Source: Centrapalus pauciflorus
Lineage: Eukaryota; Streptophyta; Magnoliopsida; Asterales; Asteraceae
Length of the DNA stretch: 64,000 bases
Assembly (NCBI GenBank): GCA_020465985.1
Contig: JAANYP010009623.1
Location: 45,491-109,490 of the forward strand
Direction: 5' to 3'
The notes under the pieces were generated by a model. That model saw only the letters and a list, made by a program, of their open reading frames with translations. It had not been told where the DNA came from and ran no database searches. Of the stretch, positions 11,090-22,460 are shown piece by piece. Position 1 is the first letter of the stretch. The number at the start of each line of letters is the position of its first letter. A program made the position numbers and the translations under genes.

Positions 11090-11340
11090 CTTGATCAATT
11101 CGGTATATTTTATACCAACTCGAGAAAGTTATTGCTGGAAAGACTTGCACAAATTTGCGTGAGTAAGGTTATTACTCTTTATGGTATTCTAGAATCAATT
11201 ATATCCAATTATAAGAGTCGTTTCATTTTCAACTCTTGGTCTGCTTTACAAATGGGATTAGGCACACGTATGACTATGAGTATAGCTTTCCGACCACCGA
11301 CAGATGGTCAAAATGGATGAACTATCTTCACACCAAAATA
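11090..11340 (+). pseudogene. Gypsy integrase fragment
   Basis: Reading about 11210-11320 gives SRFIFNSWSALQMGLGTRMT and PPTDGQNG, parallel to SRFTSRFWQALQEGMGTRIS and NADGQSE around the second and third catalytic residues of the intact integrase. RNase H, the zinc-binding part of integrase and its first catalytic aspartate are missing, so a deletion of more than 1 kb joins RT to this piece. Confidence 0.7.
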
Positions 11341-12043
11341 TATGATGAGAACATGTATCCTGGATTTAAGTACCAACTAAAAAAATCAATTGTTTTGATG
11401 GAAAATTTCGTATAACACTAGTTGTCATGTTAAAATCAAGAAAACTCTGTTTAAAGTTTTTACATAATGAAATGTAGAACCCCTAGATGTTTGAAAGAAA
11501 TTGAAGGGACTCTGATTTCTATGTATGTGTTATCTCAAAAATGTTACTATGATAGTAGTTATAAACCGATCAGTTATAATATAAACGATTGGGTGTAGTT
11601 GAAAGTATCACCAATGAGGGGTGATACTCGTTCTGTAAAAGAGACAAGTTGACACTGAGATGTGTTGGCACACTTAGAATAATAGAAAAGTTGGGAATCA
11701 GTTGCGTCATTTGGAATTACCTAAGGAAATATAAAAAATGCACCTGGTGTTTCATGTGGGAAACTTTAGGAGAGGTTAACAACTGGGAATAAATTTTGGG
11801 CTGATTTTACCAAATTAGAGATTGATGAGAGATTATTATATGTTGAGAAACCGGAATATGTTCTGGATATGAAAGTAATGAAGTTATGAAACAAAGAAAT
11901 TGAGATGGTGGTTATACAGTGGAAGCATCACCAAGGAGCAAACCACACTTTAGGAAACCAAGGTAGATATGTTAATGAAGTATCATCATCCGTTGAATCC
12001 AAGTAACTTCGAGGACGAAGTTTGAGCGTGGTGGAGCCCATGC
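11341..12043 (+). pseudogene. Integrase tail, chromodomain relic and PPT
   Basis: Fragments parallel the intact copy: a YDSSYKPISYNINDWV-like integrase tail (about 11550-11600), an HPVFHV-type relic near 11740, then EKPEYVLDMKVMKL, a stop, NKEIEMVVIQWKHHQGANHT (about 11845-11960). The last is the chromodomain that targets chromoviruses to marked chromatin. The end carries GTGGTGGAGCCCA just before the LTR, the same polypurine-tract region as in the two younger elements. Confidence 0.7.
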
Positions 12044-14052
12044 TGTAACATCCCAAAATTTTATAATTATAATTTGAGAAAATTTAGTTTATGTTTCGTA
12101 ATTAATATAATTAAGTTGGATTACTTGTGAAATTTTGTATTTGGAAATTAAAAAAAAAAAAAAGTTGATTTGTGATGATAAAATAAAGATGAGTAAGTAT
12201 AATTAATTATAAGTTATTTTGATGATAAAAATAAAGATGGAAACTTTATTTAAATGAAATCAGGTAAGTAGAAGGGTTAAATGTGTAAAAGGTTGAAACT
12301 TATGAAATAAAAGACTAAATGTCTTTTATTATGTTCATTTCACATTGAAACTCTCTCCCTCTAGCGTACGGCTCTCATCTTCAATCTCTCAAGAACACAA
12401 AATTCTTGAGATTAAAGGCTGAAAATTTGAAATCAAGTTGACTAGAAAGGAACTATCACTGCTACATCCAACAATTCGAGGTAAAGATTTCTCAAACTTG
12501 CAATATTTTGAGTTTTGGGTTCGGTTTTTATGAAAACCGTATCATAGATTTCAGTTTTAGATGTTATTGCATGTTGCTCATTGAAATGGATATGTTCAAA
12601 TCGAGTGTTAGGGAAGCTATGTATCAAATTTCGGCTACTGATTCAAGTTCTAAGTATGATTTTGAGATTAACTATGTGTTTTTAGTGTGTGTTCGATGGG
12701 TTGTTTAAAATGGACAAAAAGGAGCTTGATTTGGTACATATATTGTTAGCTTTATGATAAAAATGTTAAGAAGGAGTATATTTTAAATTAGTATCACTAG
12801 TTGTAACTATTGGACATGTGCAAAAAGGATCAAAATAAATCTGGAAAATAATTAAAACTGCACAACTATGAAATTCGGATCTGAAGGACACAACTCGGAT
12901 CATCCGAGTTTCAGATCAAATAAGAACTCGGATGAAATCTCAGATGGAATCTCGCATGAAAATCTTGAAAAATCACAAGTCTGGAATCGAATTTCAGGTC
13001 ATCCGAAATCTGGATGTGGTTCGAACTCGTATGGAAACCGAATTCGGGTGGCATCCAAATTCGTGTTGGATCCGAATTTGGATGGGATCCGAATTTCGGG
13101 TCAACTTTCTTAAACTTATTAAATTAAGTCTTTAAAGAGTTAAATAGTTATTGACATGATGTTCTGTTACAACTGACTTAACAGGTCCCTTGTGGTGTTG
13201 TTTAACCGACAATGGGGTACTTTATGATTCCGGTTGAAATTTCGAGAAGAAATAATAGAACTTGAAACCAATTAACTCACCCACTGTGAGTACTTATGAT
13301 TTCGCATGTCTGCATTTTTTTTATGTTAGTTGTTGCCTGCTGAGGCGTGTTGTTTCACTTTCGTTTGTCACTCTACTAAATTGCATATATGTTGATGCAC
13401 ATTGTTGTTTGTTGCATGTCTGTTTCTTTGTTGTGCACCTTTTGATGGGTTTGCAGGCCACATCTGTTAATCTGGTGTTACAAGGCTATATGACCTGGAG
13501 CCGATCATTCCAAGGTCCCAAAAAGCATCGTAACATCCCCATTCATAGTCTGCCTCAGATGGTTGGTTAATGTCGAGCATCGACTCGAAGGGGCTGCGAC
13601 TCTGGTTCCGTACTTTGTGTACGTAGAGAGTATACAACATTTGTTGCCAGTGTTCCTCTTGGTGGCTCCGTAAAGACTCTTAGAATGTGTAAATCTCTGT
13701 ACTCACTTAGCCTTGCTTACCCCTCAGTTCATATTTTTACAGGAAAAGGAAAATTCGCTGCCGGACCTTCTAGTTAGGTCGTTTGTGAAGTTTTCGAAGA
13801 TTTGCTACTACTCAATCGGTAAATGAATTACGGGATCAATGTTGTAATATTTTGGGATGTTGTAATAATGTATTGAGTAGGTAGACCTAGTCCGGAACCT
13901 TGAAGCACCATAGGGTGTTTCACACTTGTATTTTTCCTATGTATTTTATTGCTTCCGCATTGTATTAAGTATTCAGATCATTATTGTTTAATTATTGTGA
14001 TGAGATTAATCCTGGGTGTTATGACTGTTTTTATTGTGGCAAGGGTGTCACA
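12044..14052 (+). mobile_element. 3' LTR of the decayed Tekay-like element
   Basis: It begins TGTAACATCCCAAAATTTTA and ends GGCAAGGGTGTCACA. At 2009 bp it retains about 81 bp (around 12745-12830) absent from the 5' LTR. It is followed by TAGTT, the right copy of the target duplication. Confidence 0.85.
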
Positions 14053-15480
14053 TAGTTGCACTCTTGGAATCATATTAAATGGGGATTTTGTTATACACAT
14101 AACCATAGTCACTCAGTCAGGTTCGCATCCACAAAACTTGTGAACAACAACTAGCTGCAGCAACATATTCTGCTTCTGCATTAGAAGCTAAAACACAGTT
14201 TTATTTCTTTTAGTCCCAACTGACTAACTTGTCACCCAAAAATTGTATATGTCCAGTTATGCTCTTTCTGTCTAAACGACAACCTGCAAAATCAACATTC
14301 GAATAGGAAGTTAGTTCAAAAGAAATTTCTTTCGGAAACCAAAGAGCAAGATCAATTTTCCTTTTAAATAACGTAGGATACATTTGACTGCAAAAAGACG
14401 AGACTCTTTAGGATTCGCTTGAGTTCTAACACATTCACATGTTGAAAACATTATATCGGGCCTACTTACTGTCAAATACAGAAGAAAACCAATAATGCCC
14501 CGATAATTTGTTGCATCCATAGCTTTCCCATTTGGATCTGCATGTAGCTTAGAATTTGAATTCGGTGTCATTGGTGTGGGCATTGGAGTACTGTTAGACA
14601 AGTTATATTTTTTTTCTATAAATCACTGATGTATTTTGACTGATTTATGAAAATTCCATTATCAAGTCGTCTAACCTGTTTCCCCAGAAAGAAATTCATT
14701 TATCCCGTCATACTCTTTTCAAATTGTTTTGTCATAAATTAAGCAAAAGTTTGACTAGTAAACAACATTAGTAGAGCCAAAGATAATATAATTAACATAA
14801 ATATGTATAACAATTATATGCTCACTTCACTTCTTCCAAAATAAGTAATATCAACTTTACCTTTTGAGAAACCACAAGGCAAAACACAAGAAGTTAGAGT
14901 GACATACTAGGCATGAGGCACTTTTTAAACCATAGAATGACTAATCTAGACGGTAAACATGATCTGGACTGCTAGGGTCCACAAATCCTTTGGGTAGATT
15001 GACAATTACTTCTTCGTTTAGCAACCCATTAAGAAAGGAAGTTTCACATCCATCTAGTATAAAGTGAAATTTTTGTGGGCAGCAAAAGCAAGGAACATTC
15101 AGATTACCTCTATTCGTTCCACTGGGGCAAAGGTTTCATCGTACTCAATCCCTTCTTACTGATTGTATCCTTTAGCCACTAGATGAGCTTTATTTCTCAC
15201 AACAGCTCCACTCTCATCTTTCTTGTTGATGAAAACCCATTTTGTTCCAATGATTTACTTGGTTTTATCTTTGGGTCTTTCTACATGTCTCCAGACCTTC
15301 AATCTCTCAAATTGATTAAGTTCTTCTTGCATCGCAACTATCCAATCAAAATTCGTCAGTGCTTCTTTCACCATTTTTGTTTCAATCTTACTCATAAATG
15401 AGGAATGTAAACACTCATCAGCAGTAGCTCTTCTTGTTCTCATTGGTATAGAAGGATCACCAATGATCTGATGAATGGGA
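14053..15480 (-). pseudogene. Copia pol: reverse transcriptase and RNase H, decayed
   Basis: Minus-strand blocks in order: RATADECLHSSFMSKIE and WIVAMQEELNQFERLKVW (about 15440-15290) at the start of RT; a catalytic-loop region near 14795 reading IYVNYIIFGST where copia has YVDD, so both aspartates are lost; then NYRGIIGFLLYLTVSRPDIM (about 14505-14440) and RYLKGK; then RNase H up to DSKSAITISC at 14053. There are many stops and frame changes. This enzyme would copy element RNA to DNA; here it is dead. Confidence 0.85.
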
Positions 15481-16100
15481 TGATCTTTTGTCTATTTAGT
15501 CTCATGAACCAAAGGTTGATAAGAATCCTGAGTAGGATTGCTATCAATATATGCATTAGGATCAGATAAAAGAATTTGATTCATAATAGGAGTTGCAGAG
15601 ATTGTCTTAGAAGGGTTTTCAATAAGAGTTGGTGAAACTGTAACTAAAGGATTTTCTACTGGAGTTGGGGAGCTTTGGATTTGATCATTGCTAATAGGAG
15701 ATGCAAAAGTTACAAAAGTTTCAATTGGAATTTGTACAACAAGACTTGTACAATCCAATTCTAGAGATGTAGGTATTGTTGCTGATTCTACAGAATTAAT
15801 CGGAGTCGGATCAATTGTAATATCAATGGATTCCGCATCAACAGGCCTATCAGGAATAAAACATCATCAGTTAATTTTTAATTTCCCAAAATACTTTATA
15901 AAAATTTCAAACAATAATTCTAGATCGGAATTCAAAGAAGTGTTTGAAGATGTAGTAACAACTGATTTTGGACCAGATTGTTCTACGACAACAGGTCTTT
16001 GAGGTTCGTGTCCTGAATTGTGGTGTTCAGAAGACATCTCAATAACTTCGTCAAATTTTATGTTCATGCTCTCGACAACTATTGTTGTACGCTTATTGAA
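15481..16100 (-). pseudogene. Copia pol: integrase-RT linker
   Basis: Two open stretches (15758-15492 and 16067-15867) encode Ser/Thr/Pro/Asn-rich sequence such as SSPTPVENPLVTVSPTLIEN and QRPVVVEQSGPKSVVTTSSN. This is the usual poorly conserved linker between copia integrase and reverse transcriptase. No motif is recognisable. Confidence 0.6.
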
Positions 16101-17156
16101 TATGCAAAAAGTCTTTAAGTCGTTGTCATAGCCAAGAAAAATTCATTTATTTGATTTTACATCGAATTTACAAAGATTTTCCTTATCATTCAGAACACAA
16201 CCTCCAACCAAAGTAATGAAAATGATTAATATTTGGTTTGCGATTATTGAGAAACTCGTAAGGTGTTTTATTCAAGCGTTTGCTGACAATTGATTTATTT
16301 TATGTGTAGCATGATGTTGCAACTGCTTCTGCCCATAGATTTAATGGAAGATTGGATTGAACTAGCATAGTCTATGCTACTTCCACTAGAGTCCAATTTT
16401 GACGTTCAATAACCCCATACTGTTGAGGTGTTCTCATGGCAAATAAGGTATGTCTTATTCCGACAGAGATAAGAAAAGAATCTAAAACATGATTTTTGAA
16501 TTTAGTCCCATTATCTGAGCGGATAGTTTAAACTGAAAGTTGCAATTTCAATTGAAGTTGAAGAAGAAAATGATCATTTGTGGAGCTTCATCTTTTGACT
16601 TAAGAAAATATAACCAAGTATAGCGAAAATAATCATCAACTATAACAAGGACATACTTCTTATGCTAAACTTTGTACTTGCATAGGACCACAGAGACCCA
16701 TATGCAAAAGCTCCAATGTACGTTTTGATTCGCACTCCACTTTGAGTTTGTGCGAAGCCCTCTCCATCTTTTCCTTCACGCATGAACTACACAGCATATC
16801 TATATCAAACTTCAGTGATGGAAGTCCTTTGACTAAACCATCAATTGCCAACATATTTATGATTTTGAAGTTCAGATGGGAAAGTCTCCTATGCCACAAC
16901 CACGATTGTTGTGCATTGGCTTTTGAAAGTAGACAAACTTCATCCAAGTATCAATCATGTACATGTTTGTGTCTCTCGACCCAGATAAAACTTCTTTTCC
17001 ATCTTCTGTCAGAATGCTGCATTTTTTAGCTTTAAATCTCACTTCCATGCCTCAGTTAAAGAATTTACCTATACTAAAAAGATTGTGCTCTATATCATCG
17101 ACATAGTGCATATTCTTAATAGTCATGATTTTCAAATTCAAATCATCGTGACCCAT
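16101..17156 (-). pseudogene. Copia pol: GAG-pre-integrase and integrase, decayed
   Basis: The minus strand carries WLWHRRLSHLNFKIINMLAI (16900-16840), the GAG-pre-integrase zinc-like domain, then CSSCVKEKMERASHKLK and LLHMGLCGPM. In the last, the first integrase catalytic aspartate (normally HMDL) is glycine. Downstream SDNGTKF (about 16520) keeps the second aspartate, and a GVIERQN-type sequence (about 16400) keeps the glutamate. From about 17140 to 17040 the tail of the protease region reads MHYVDDIEHNLFSIGKF. It is cut at 17156 by a solo LTR. Confidence 0.85.
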
Positions 17157-18260
17157 TGCTTGGCACAAAAAGGCCCCAATCAAACACGTTCTATATCTTT
17201 GGGGGAGATCTTTGATCAAACCTATTGGATAGACCTAGGAGAGATTGTTAGGTTGTTTAATGCCTAATTCAAACCTTGTATGTTGCAATACTAAGTCTAA
17301 GTTTGCTTTATACTAATACATAAGTTATATACTGGCAGTTTGTCAAAATTGTCCTCATCAGTTGAACAGGTTTGACAGTTTTTGTCTAAAGTGTCAAATA
17401 TGTTAGACAGGTTTGACATAATTAGTGATCTGTTCTTTGTGAATAGAGTCTGTTCTTTGTTACAAATTTAACACTTATTGGGATTCATTTCCAAGTCATC
17501 ATGTAATGTTTTGATCAATGGAATCAGCCTCAAGATTCAAGACAAAGTAGAAAATCAGAACTGCTACATTTCTGCCAAAGTTATTCTGTTACATGAAGAC
17601 AAAGCGATATTTGAAATGTTAGACATGTCATTTCTTATATCAAAATAGCTTTACAAAGAATAATAAAGGTTAGATGTTGACTTTCTCTTTTGGGGTAAAG
17701 CTAAAAACAACAGAGCTAAAAGGAAAATATAAAGCTTCTGCACCAAGAATACAAAGTCACTTTTGTCAGTCTTGTCCTGATGTAGAAAAGTAAGCTTGTC
17801 TTTTTGTGAGACATTCCCACCTTTCTCTACAACCAATGAAGAAGCTTCACAAGGATCCTCTGTATGGTTATAAAAGGGAAGCTTCCAAGGAGAGAGAAAT
17901 GAACTGAATGCAAAGAGAGTCTGTTTCTCATGCATGCACGTTCTTACTTCAACTTGAGTAAAAAAGTTAGTGTACCTAAGCTATTCTTCGTGAATTACTC
18001 TTCAAACCTGTTCAATATTCCTAAAGTTGTTCACTTGTGTCTTGTAACTAGTTTGATTGTGTCTTAGACTAGTGTGATCTATTGTTCATTTTTGTCATCT
18101 CAGTTTCGATCTTTCCGCAATCCAAACTTGTTTGTAAACTTAACATACTTGTTGATATAAACATAAAAACATTGAGAAAAATCTGTGTGATTTGTGTAAG
18201 ACTGTATTCACCCCCCTATAGTCTCTCTTGAGATACTTAGGATAACTTTTGGGACCTACA
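17157..18260 (+). mobile_element. Solo copia LTR inside the copia protease
   Basis: The 1104-bp insert starts TGCTTGGCACAAAAAGG and ends GGGACCTACA, and is flanked by perfect 5-bp duplications CCCAT (17152-17156 and 18261-18265). Removing it with one CCCAT restores the copia protease frame across AAIMG into HDDLNLKIM. A CCAAT box (17833) and TATAAAAG (17869-17876) mark a promoter on the plus strand. The 3' part contains TTCACCCCCCTATAG, a phrase I associate with the 3' ends of many copia LTRs. There is no coding sequence; the ORF at 17651-17935 on the other strand looks like chance. Confidence 0.85.
17833..17876 (+). promoter_or_regulatory. CCAAT and TATA box of the solo LTR
   Basis: CCAAT at 17833-17837 lies 32 bp before a TATAAAAG at 17869-17876. 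The spacing and the position about two thirds into the LTR fit the U3/R boundary of a copia promoter. Any transcript would start near 17900 and read right, antisense to the interrupted copia pol. Confidence 0.6.
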
Positions 18261-18400
18261 CCCATAATTGCAGCAAAATGGTTGTTGCCAAAGCAAACAC
18301 TTCCAGCAAACTCATCAACGAAGTTAGAGAAAAACTCATTTTTGCTAGTCATGTGGTTCGAGCACCCAGAGTCTAGGTACCACACATGATCGTCCTACAT
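18261..18400 (-). pseudogene. Copia protease fragment with DSGCS active site
   Basis: The minus strand reads MWYLDSGCSNHMTSKNEFFS then FGNNHFAAIMG. WYLDSGCSNHMT is the copia aspartic protease active site, catalytic Asp included. The frame continues at 17156 once the solo LTR is removed. The 81-codon open frame seen here ends inside the LTR and is not a real protein end. Confidence 0.85.
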
Positions 18401-19575
18401 TGAAACAATTTAAAATTTTTTAGGTACCCATTTAAATTTGGGTCCTTGTTTGTCAGATATGAATCCTTTTGGGTTCCATTTTTCATGCGCATTTTTGACA
18501 AAAAAATGATCTAGTAAATTTAGTAGAAGTAAATCTATTAGCACAACTAGAATCATTCAACACACTTGAAGCACGTTTGTCATAATGTTTAGCTGGCGCA
18601 TACATTAGCTTTACAAACACATTCAATTATTTTTCAGGCACAATCAATTATTTTACAGACTCATAACTTTGTTTAGTATGTCTCTTCTTCATATAAACTT
18701 TGTTATTACATTCACTTTCCAAACAAAAAATCTCTCAAATCTCTTATTCTTAACCGTCAATCTATTTTTCCTCTTGGATTTCCAGATATTTTCCTTTACC
18801 GCTTTCACTCCATCATCAAATCTTCTCCATCTCATTTTTTCTGTTTTAGAAGAGAAATCAAAGTTAGTACTATGAGGATGATAACCAAAAGCCATTGAAA
18901 ATCTCTTAGACAAAATTGTCCCTTCGAATGATGGAACATCAATCTTATAATTTGGATAAGAGTCAAAAGCATTCTTAGAAATAATGTTTTGTTTTGAAGA
19001 TATTGGAACATCAATCTTCTTAGGAGATATTTCCGTGATTTTAGCCTTACCTTTGTATTGTACCAATATCTTTAACATTGGTTTCTTTGAAATCAGATCA
19101 ATAACATGGATACCATCATTAGAAATAACATCAGAATCCATATATATTTATATACATCAAAGTCATTAGAAACATAAAAAATATTTTTAGCAAGAAGCGG
19201 GTCTCTTTGAAAGAGTGGTGACTGTTCTTCATCTTCAAAAATATTACCAAAATCATCATAAAGATCTCAAGAATTATCTTTCACCTTTTGTTTCTCATCT
19301 GAATCATTAGTTTCAGAATTGTTCAGATTTGGAACAAATTGAGAATCTGATTTAACAAACTGAACTTGTTCCTTTTCAGGTAAAACTTCTCTTTTCACAG
19401 TTGATTCATTCAAAATTGAATGTTGAGTTGTTAAATGAGTAATTGATTGTCTAAGTCACTGTTGATGACTAAAAGTTTATAAACATTCTAATGTAGGAAC
19501 TCAATATCCTTTTTTAGTATTGAATTTATCTTTCCTTCTGATTCAACTGATTTTAAGGATATATCCAACTCCTTT
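18401..19575 (-). pseudogene. Copia gag-protease spacer, decayed
   Basis: Minus-strand sequence between protease and where gag should be. A 150-codon open stretch (19141-18689) is rich in Lys, Ser, Ile and Phe and has no catalytic motif. Further upstream, around 19575-19490, a LQKELDISLKSVESEG-like segment has a heptad look consistent with a coiled coil, which long copia Gag proteins often carry before the protease. I do not see a zinc knuckle. Homology ends near 19575, where gypsy-LTR-like sequence begins. Confidence 0.5.
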
Positions 19576-19885
19576 TGAAGTTAATAATGCTTAGGGATAG
19601 TGGTGAGCATCAGAATTGCTTGCTTACTCAATATAATGCTTATGAGATGCACAAAGAAACGCTAACACAAAGCTTGCTGTATAGTATGCAGAACAATAAA
19701 CAGATAGCAGATAAATATGCATATTAATAGATCAAATGTAAGATCCGGCTAAGCTGGGCATCACCTGTACCACAGTGTTCGCCTTCACTCACAAAAGTCT
19801 ATTGAATTCCAAAGAAGTCATATAGAAGCAATTTATGTCTCAATTTCATATAAAACATGTAAACAAGAATAACTATTACTCACAG
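19576..19885 (-). mobile_element. Left piece of an older minus-strand gypsy LTR
   Basis: It has no ORF. Words such as ATGCTTAGGGATAG, GGCTAAGCTGGGCATCACC and CCACAGTGTTCGCC resemble the 3' parts of gypsy LTRs of this type (compare GGCTAGCTACC near 37410). It ends CACAG directly before the LTR at 19886. I infer that it is the other half of the LTR remnant at 39373-40479, split by the element at 19886-39372. Confidence 0.4.
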
Positions 19886-21197
19886 TGTGAAGACCTCCCC
19901 TTACGGGGCAGTCCTCAGAGTCTAGGTCCCAATTCATACAATACAATATCAATCATACTAAGATAGGGTAATTAAATTGCGGAATAATAAAATTACATGT
20001 ACATTACAGATTAGGATTTAGGTTACATATTTCAAAGTAAAATTATAAAAGGGTAACATCTAATCTAGTCATAACATCATACATCTCATCAAGTCTACCC
20101 GGAACCACCACATTTGCTTTCTTCCAATCAGTACCAGAAGGTTTGTTGAGTAGTGGTCTAAGAAAGCTTCAAAACTTGGATCTTGAATGACCTAAGTACT
20201 AGGTCCTGCAGGTGATTTTCCTTTGGCTTTTCCTGTAAAATATTAATGCAACATCTGTAAGCAATGCTTAGTGAGTTTATAGATTTTCAATATCAACATG
20301 CGTGTCAAACGGAGTCATTAGTCTTAGCGTGATATGTCTTGGCTGCCGCTACAGCCCTCATGATTGAGATATAGAATTCATAGAATTGGATGATGTTCAG
20401 GCCACACTCACGCTTTAATCGTGGGGATCAGCCACATACTGGGCTAGCTACCAGTAAATCAATATGGCGGAACATCGGAAGTCATTACCAAGTTCATAAG
20501 AACTGGTGAAATAGCCAGGTCTAGAACAATAGACCATCAAGGCTAGTCAAGCTGAATCAATATATATGTCAAATGTCTGATCAATAGTGAAAGCTTAAGT
20601 CATAGAAGTCATGATAGCAATAATTCGTAAGCAATGTCTGATGAAGTCTCAAATGCAATATGAAATAATAATCAAATAGCTATCATGATCCTCTGGGCAA
20701 CACCCAACCTTGGTGTGCACAGGTTTCAATCCAGCTGATAAATGAATGTCAATAAATTTAACAGCAGCAATATATCTCAACCGGAATCTATGCATGTTCA
20801 ATCTGAATATCTATAACTCACAGATCTGGTCTTTGTCAAACAGATATAAAATCTGCCACCTGAGTTATCTCAGGATTTTATCTTTGTCAATCTGTTCTGT
20901 CAATCAAATCTCTGACCCGCTTTTAAGTCTTTAAGTCTTTAATCTTTGTTCAGAATATACTGAACCTGTTCAAAATCATTCATGATAATTTCATGTCAAT
21001 TTCATCATGTTTATCACCATTTTAGTCTTTAATTTCTTGAATTTTATCTGATTCTGATAACTAATAAATCATTGATCATTTTGTCTGTTCTTTTCTTGTT
21101 TCTTTTGTATTCTCCAAAAGATCCTTATAATTATATTTGTAATTCATCTTATAAAAATACTCACTATTTACATGTATAATTTAAGTTTGGTACACAC

Positions 21198-21266
<69 letters not shown>

Positions 21267-22423
21267 CATAATAACACACACCTGTACATGTATTCATGTA
21301 TTTAGAAAAGTCAAATAGGATATCATTTTGGTTTCAATATATTTTGAAGGTCTCGGTATATATATACATGTAAGGTTTCGGGAGTTCTTTGTATGGGTTT
21401 CGGTACTCTACCGAAACCTTAGAGGTTTCGGTATAAATCTCAGTATTCCAAAGGTTTCAGTAGATAACAAAGGTTTCGGGAACTTGTGGTGGGTTTCGGT
21501 ATAAAACCTTAAGAGTTTCTGTAATTTTTTATAGTTTCGGTATTATACCGAAACCTTTTAAGGTTTCGGTATTCTTCATCTTCATAAATGGTTTCGGTAG
21601 TTTATTCTATGGAAAAGTTTCGGTACCTAGTACCGAAACCTCAAGGTTTCGGTACCCCTTTTGTGGGTTTCAGTAATCGTGCATAACACACTCAAACACA
21701 CACACATAAAGTTTCGGTATTGTGGTAGTACCGAAACCTTAAGGTTTCGGTACCCACAATTTTGGGTTTCGGTCAACATCAAAAACACACACATCACACA
21801 CTGCTTGTTTCATTTTCATTCTGTTCTCTTTCTAAATGACAATTTCAATAATTTTAAACACTTAATCCTTTCATGCATGTGTATTACTTCAAGTTTTTAT
21901 CACAACACTTGCTTAAATTTTGAGAATTTTAAAGTTGATTTTGTGTTCATAAAACCCACATAACTGTGAACTTCAACATGCATCAAGAACAGATTTTTGA
22001 TGAATATTTACCTTAATCTCTGTGGAATCTTGTTGCTTGATGTATGATTGTTGATAATCTTGGTTAATTACTAGATTTGTTGCATCAAGTTGGAGCTTGA
22101 TGATCTTTGATGAAGATTGGAGATGAAGAAGAAAGGAAACCGTATATAGAGAGAGAGTAGAGAGAGAAAGAGATTTTAATATTTATGATCTTAATGGATC
22201 ATTATCTCTGTTTTTATATTTTAATTCAATTTAACCCACTTCTATTTTTGTATTTACATCTCTTTTAATTTACTCATTTTAATTATATTATAAATATAAT
22301 CAGAATTCATATTTATAAAATTTTTATTTCTTAATTACTATTTGCAATATAAATAATATAACAAAATTATATTATTATTTCAAAATCACATATTACACGA
22401 TCGACAAAACTTAGGTTGTTACA
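19886..22423 (-). mobile_element. 3' LTR of the minus-strand Tekay-like element
   Basis: On the minus strand it starts TGTAACAACCTAAGTTTTGT and ends with TCTTCACA (plus-strand start TGTGAAGACC). It is 2538 bp. A CTCTCTCTATATACGG segment (about 22141-22157) is a probable TATA region. U3 holds a dense array of GGTTTCGGTA words and a (TA)n tract (21201-21263). By eye it differs from the 5' LTR at roughly 13 substitutions plus a few short indels. The 100-codon ORF at 21661-21963 recurs in the other LTR only because the LTRs are copies. Confidence 0.92.
21340..21775. repeat. GGTTTCGGTA / TACCGAAACC palindrome array in LTR
   Basis: More than fifteen copies of GGTTTCGGTA or its reverse complement lie in about 430 bp. 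Several are arranged as hairpins, for example 21617-21639 (GTTTCGGTAC, CTA, GTACCGAAAC), 21534-21554, and a perfect 26-bp palindrome at 21728-21753 whose half is GTACCGAAACCTT. The same array is in the other LTR at about 38330-38740. Confidence 0.9.
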
Positions 22424-22443
22424 GAATGGGCTCCACCACGCAC
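22424..22443 (-). promoter_or_regulatory. Polypurine tract region before the 3' LTR
   Basis: The minus strand reads GTGCGTGGTGGAGCCCATTC directly before the LTR start. The same sequence precedes the 3' LTR at 33826 and a near-identical one precedes that at 12044. It is the expected plus-strand primer position, although only the GGTGGAG core is purine-rich. Confidence 0.65.
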
Positions 22444-22460
22444 AAACTTCATCCCCGAAG

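Larger units (their letters stand above)
6106..14052 (+). mobile_element. Decayed Tekay-like gypsy element inserted in copia RNase H
   Basis: Two LTRs (6106-8033 and 12044-14052) flank a shortened interior of 4010 bp on the plus strand. The flanks carry a 5-bp target duplication with one change: TAATT (6101-6105) and TAGTT (14053-14057). Interior fragments appear in the order gag, protease, RT, short integrase piece, chromodomain relic, as in Ty3/gypsy. RNase H and most of integrase are missing. The LTRs differ at roughly 4 to 7 percent of sites in stretches I compared by eye, so this is clearly older than the gypsy pair at 19886-39372. Confidence 0.9.

Noticed and set aside
21661..21963. 100-codon ORF identical in two places (also 38625-38927)
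   Set aside because: It lies in LTR U3 repeats; identity reflects LTR identity, not selection. No domain is visible.
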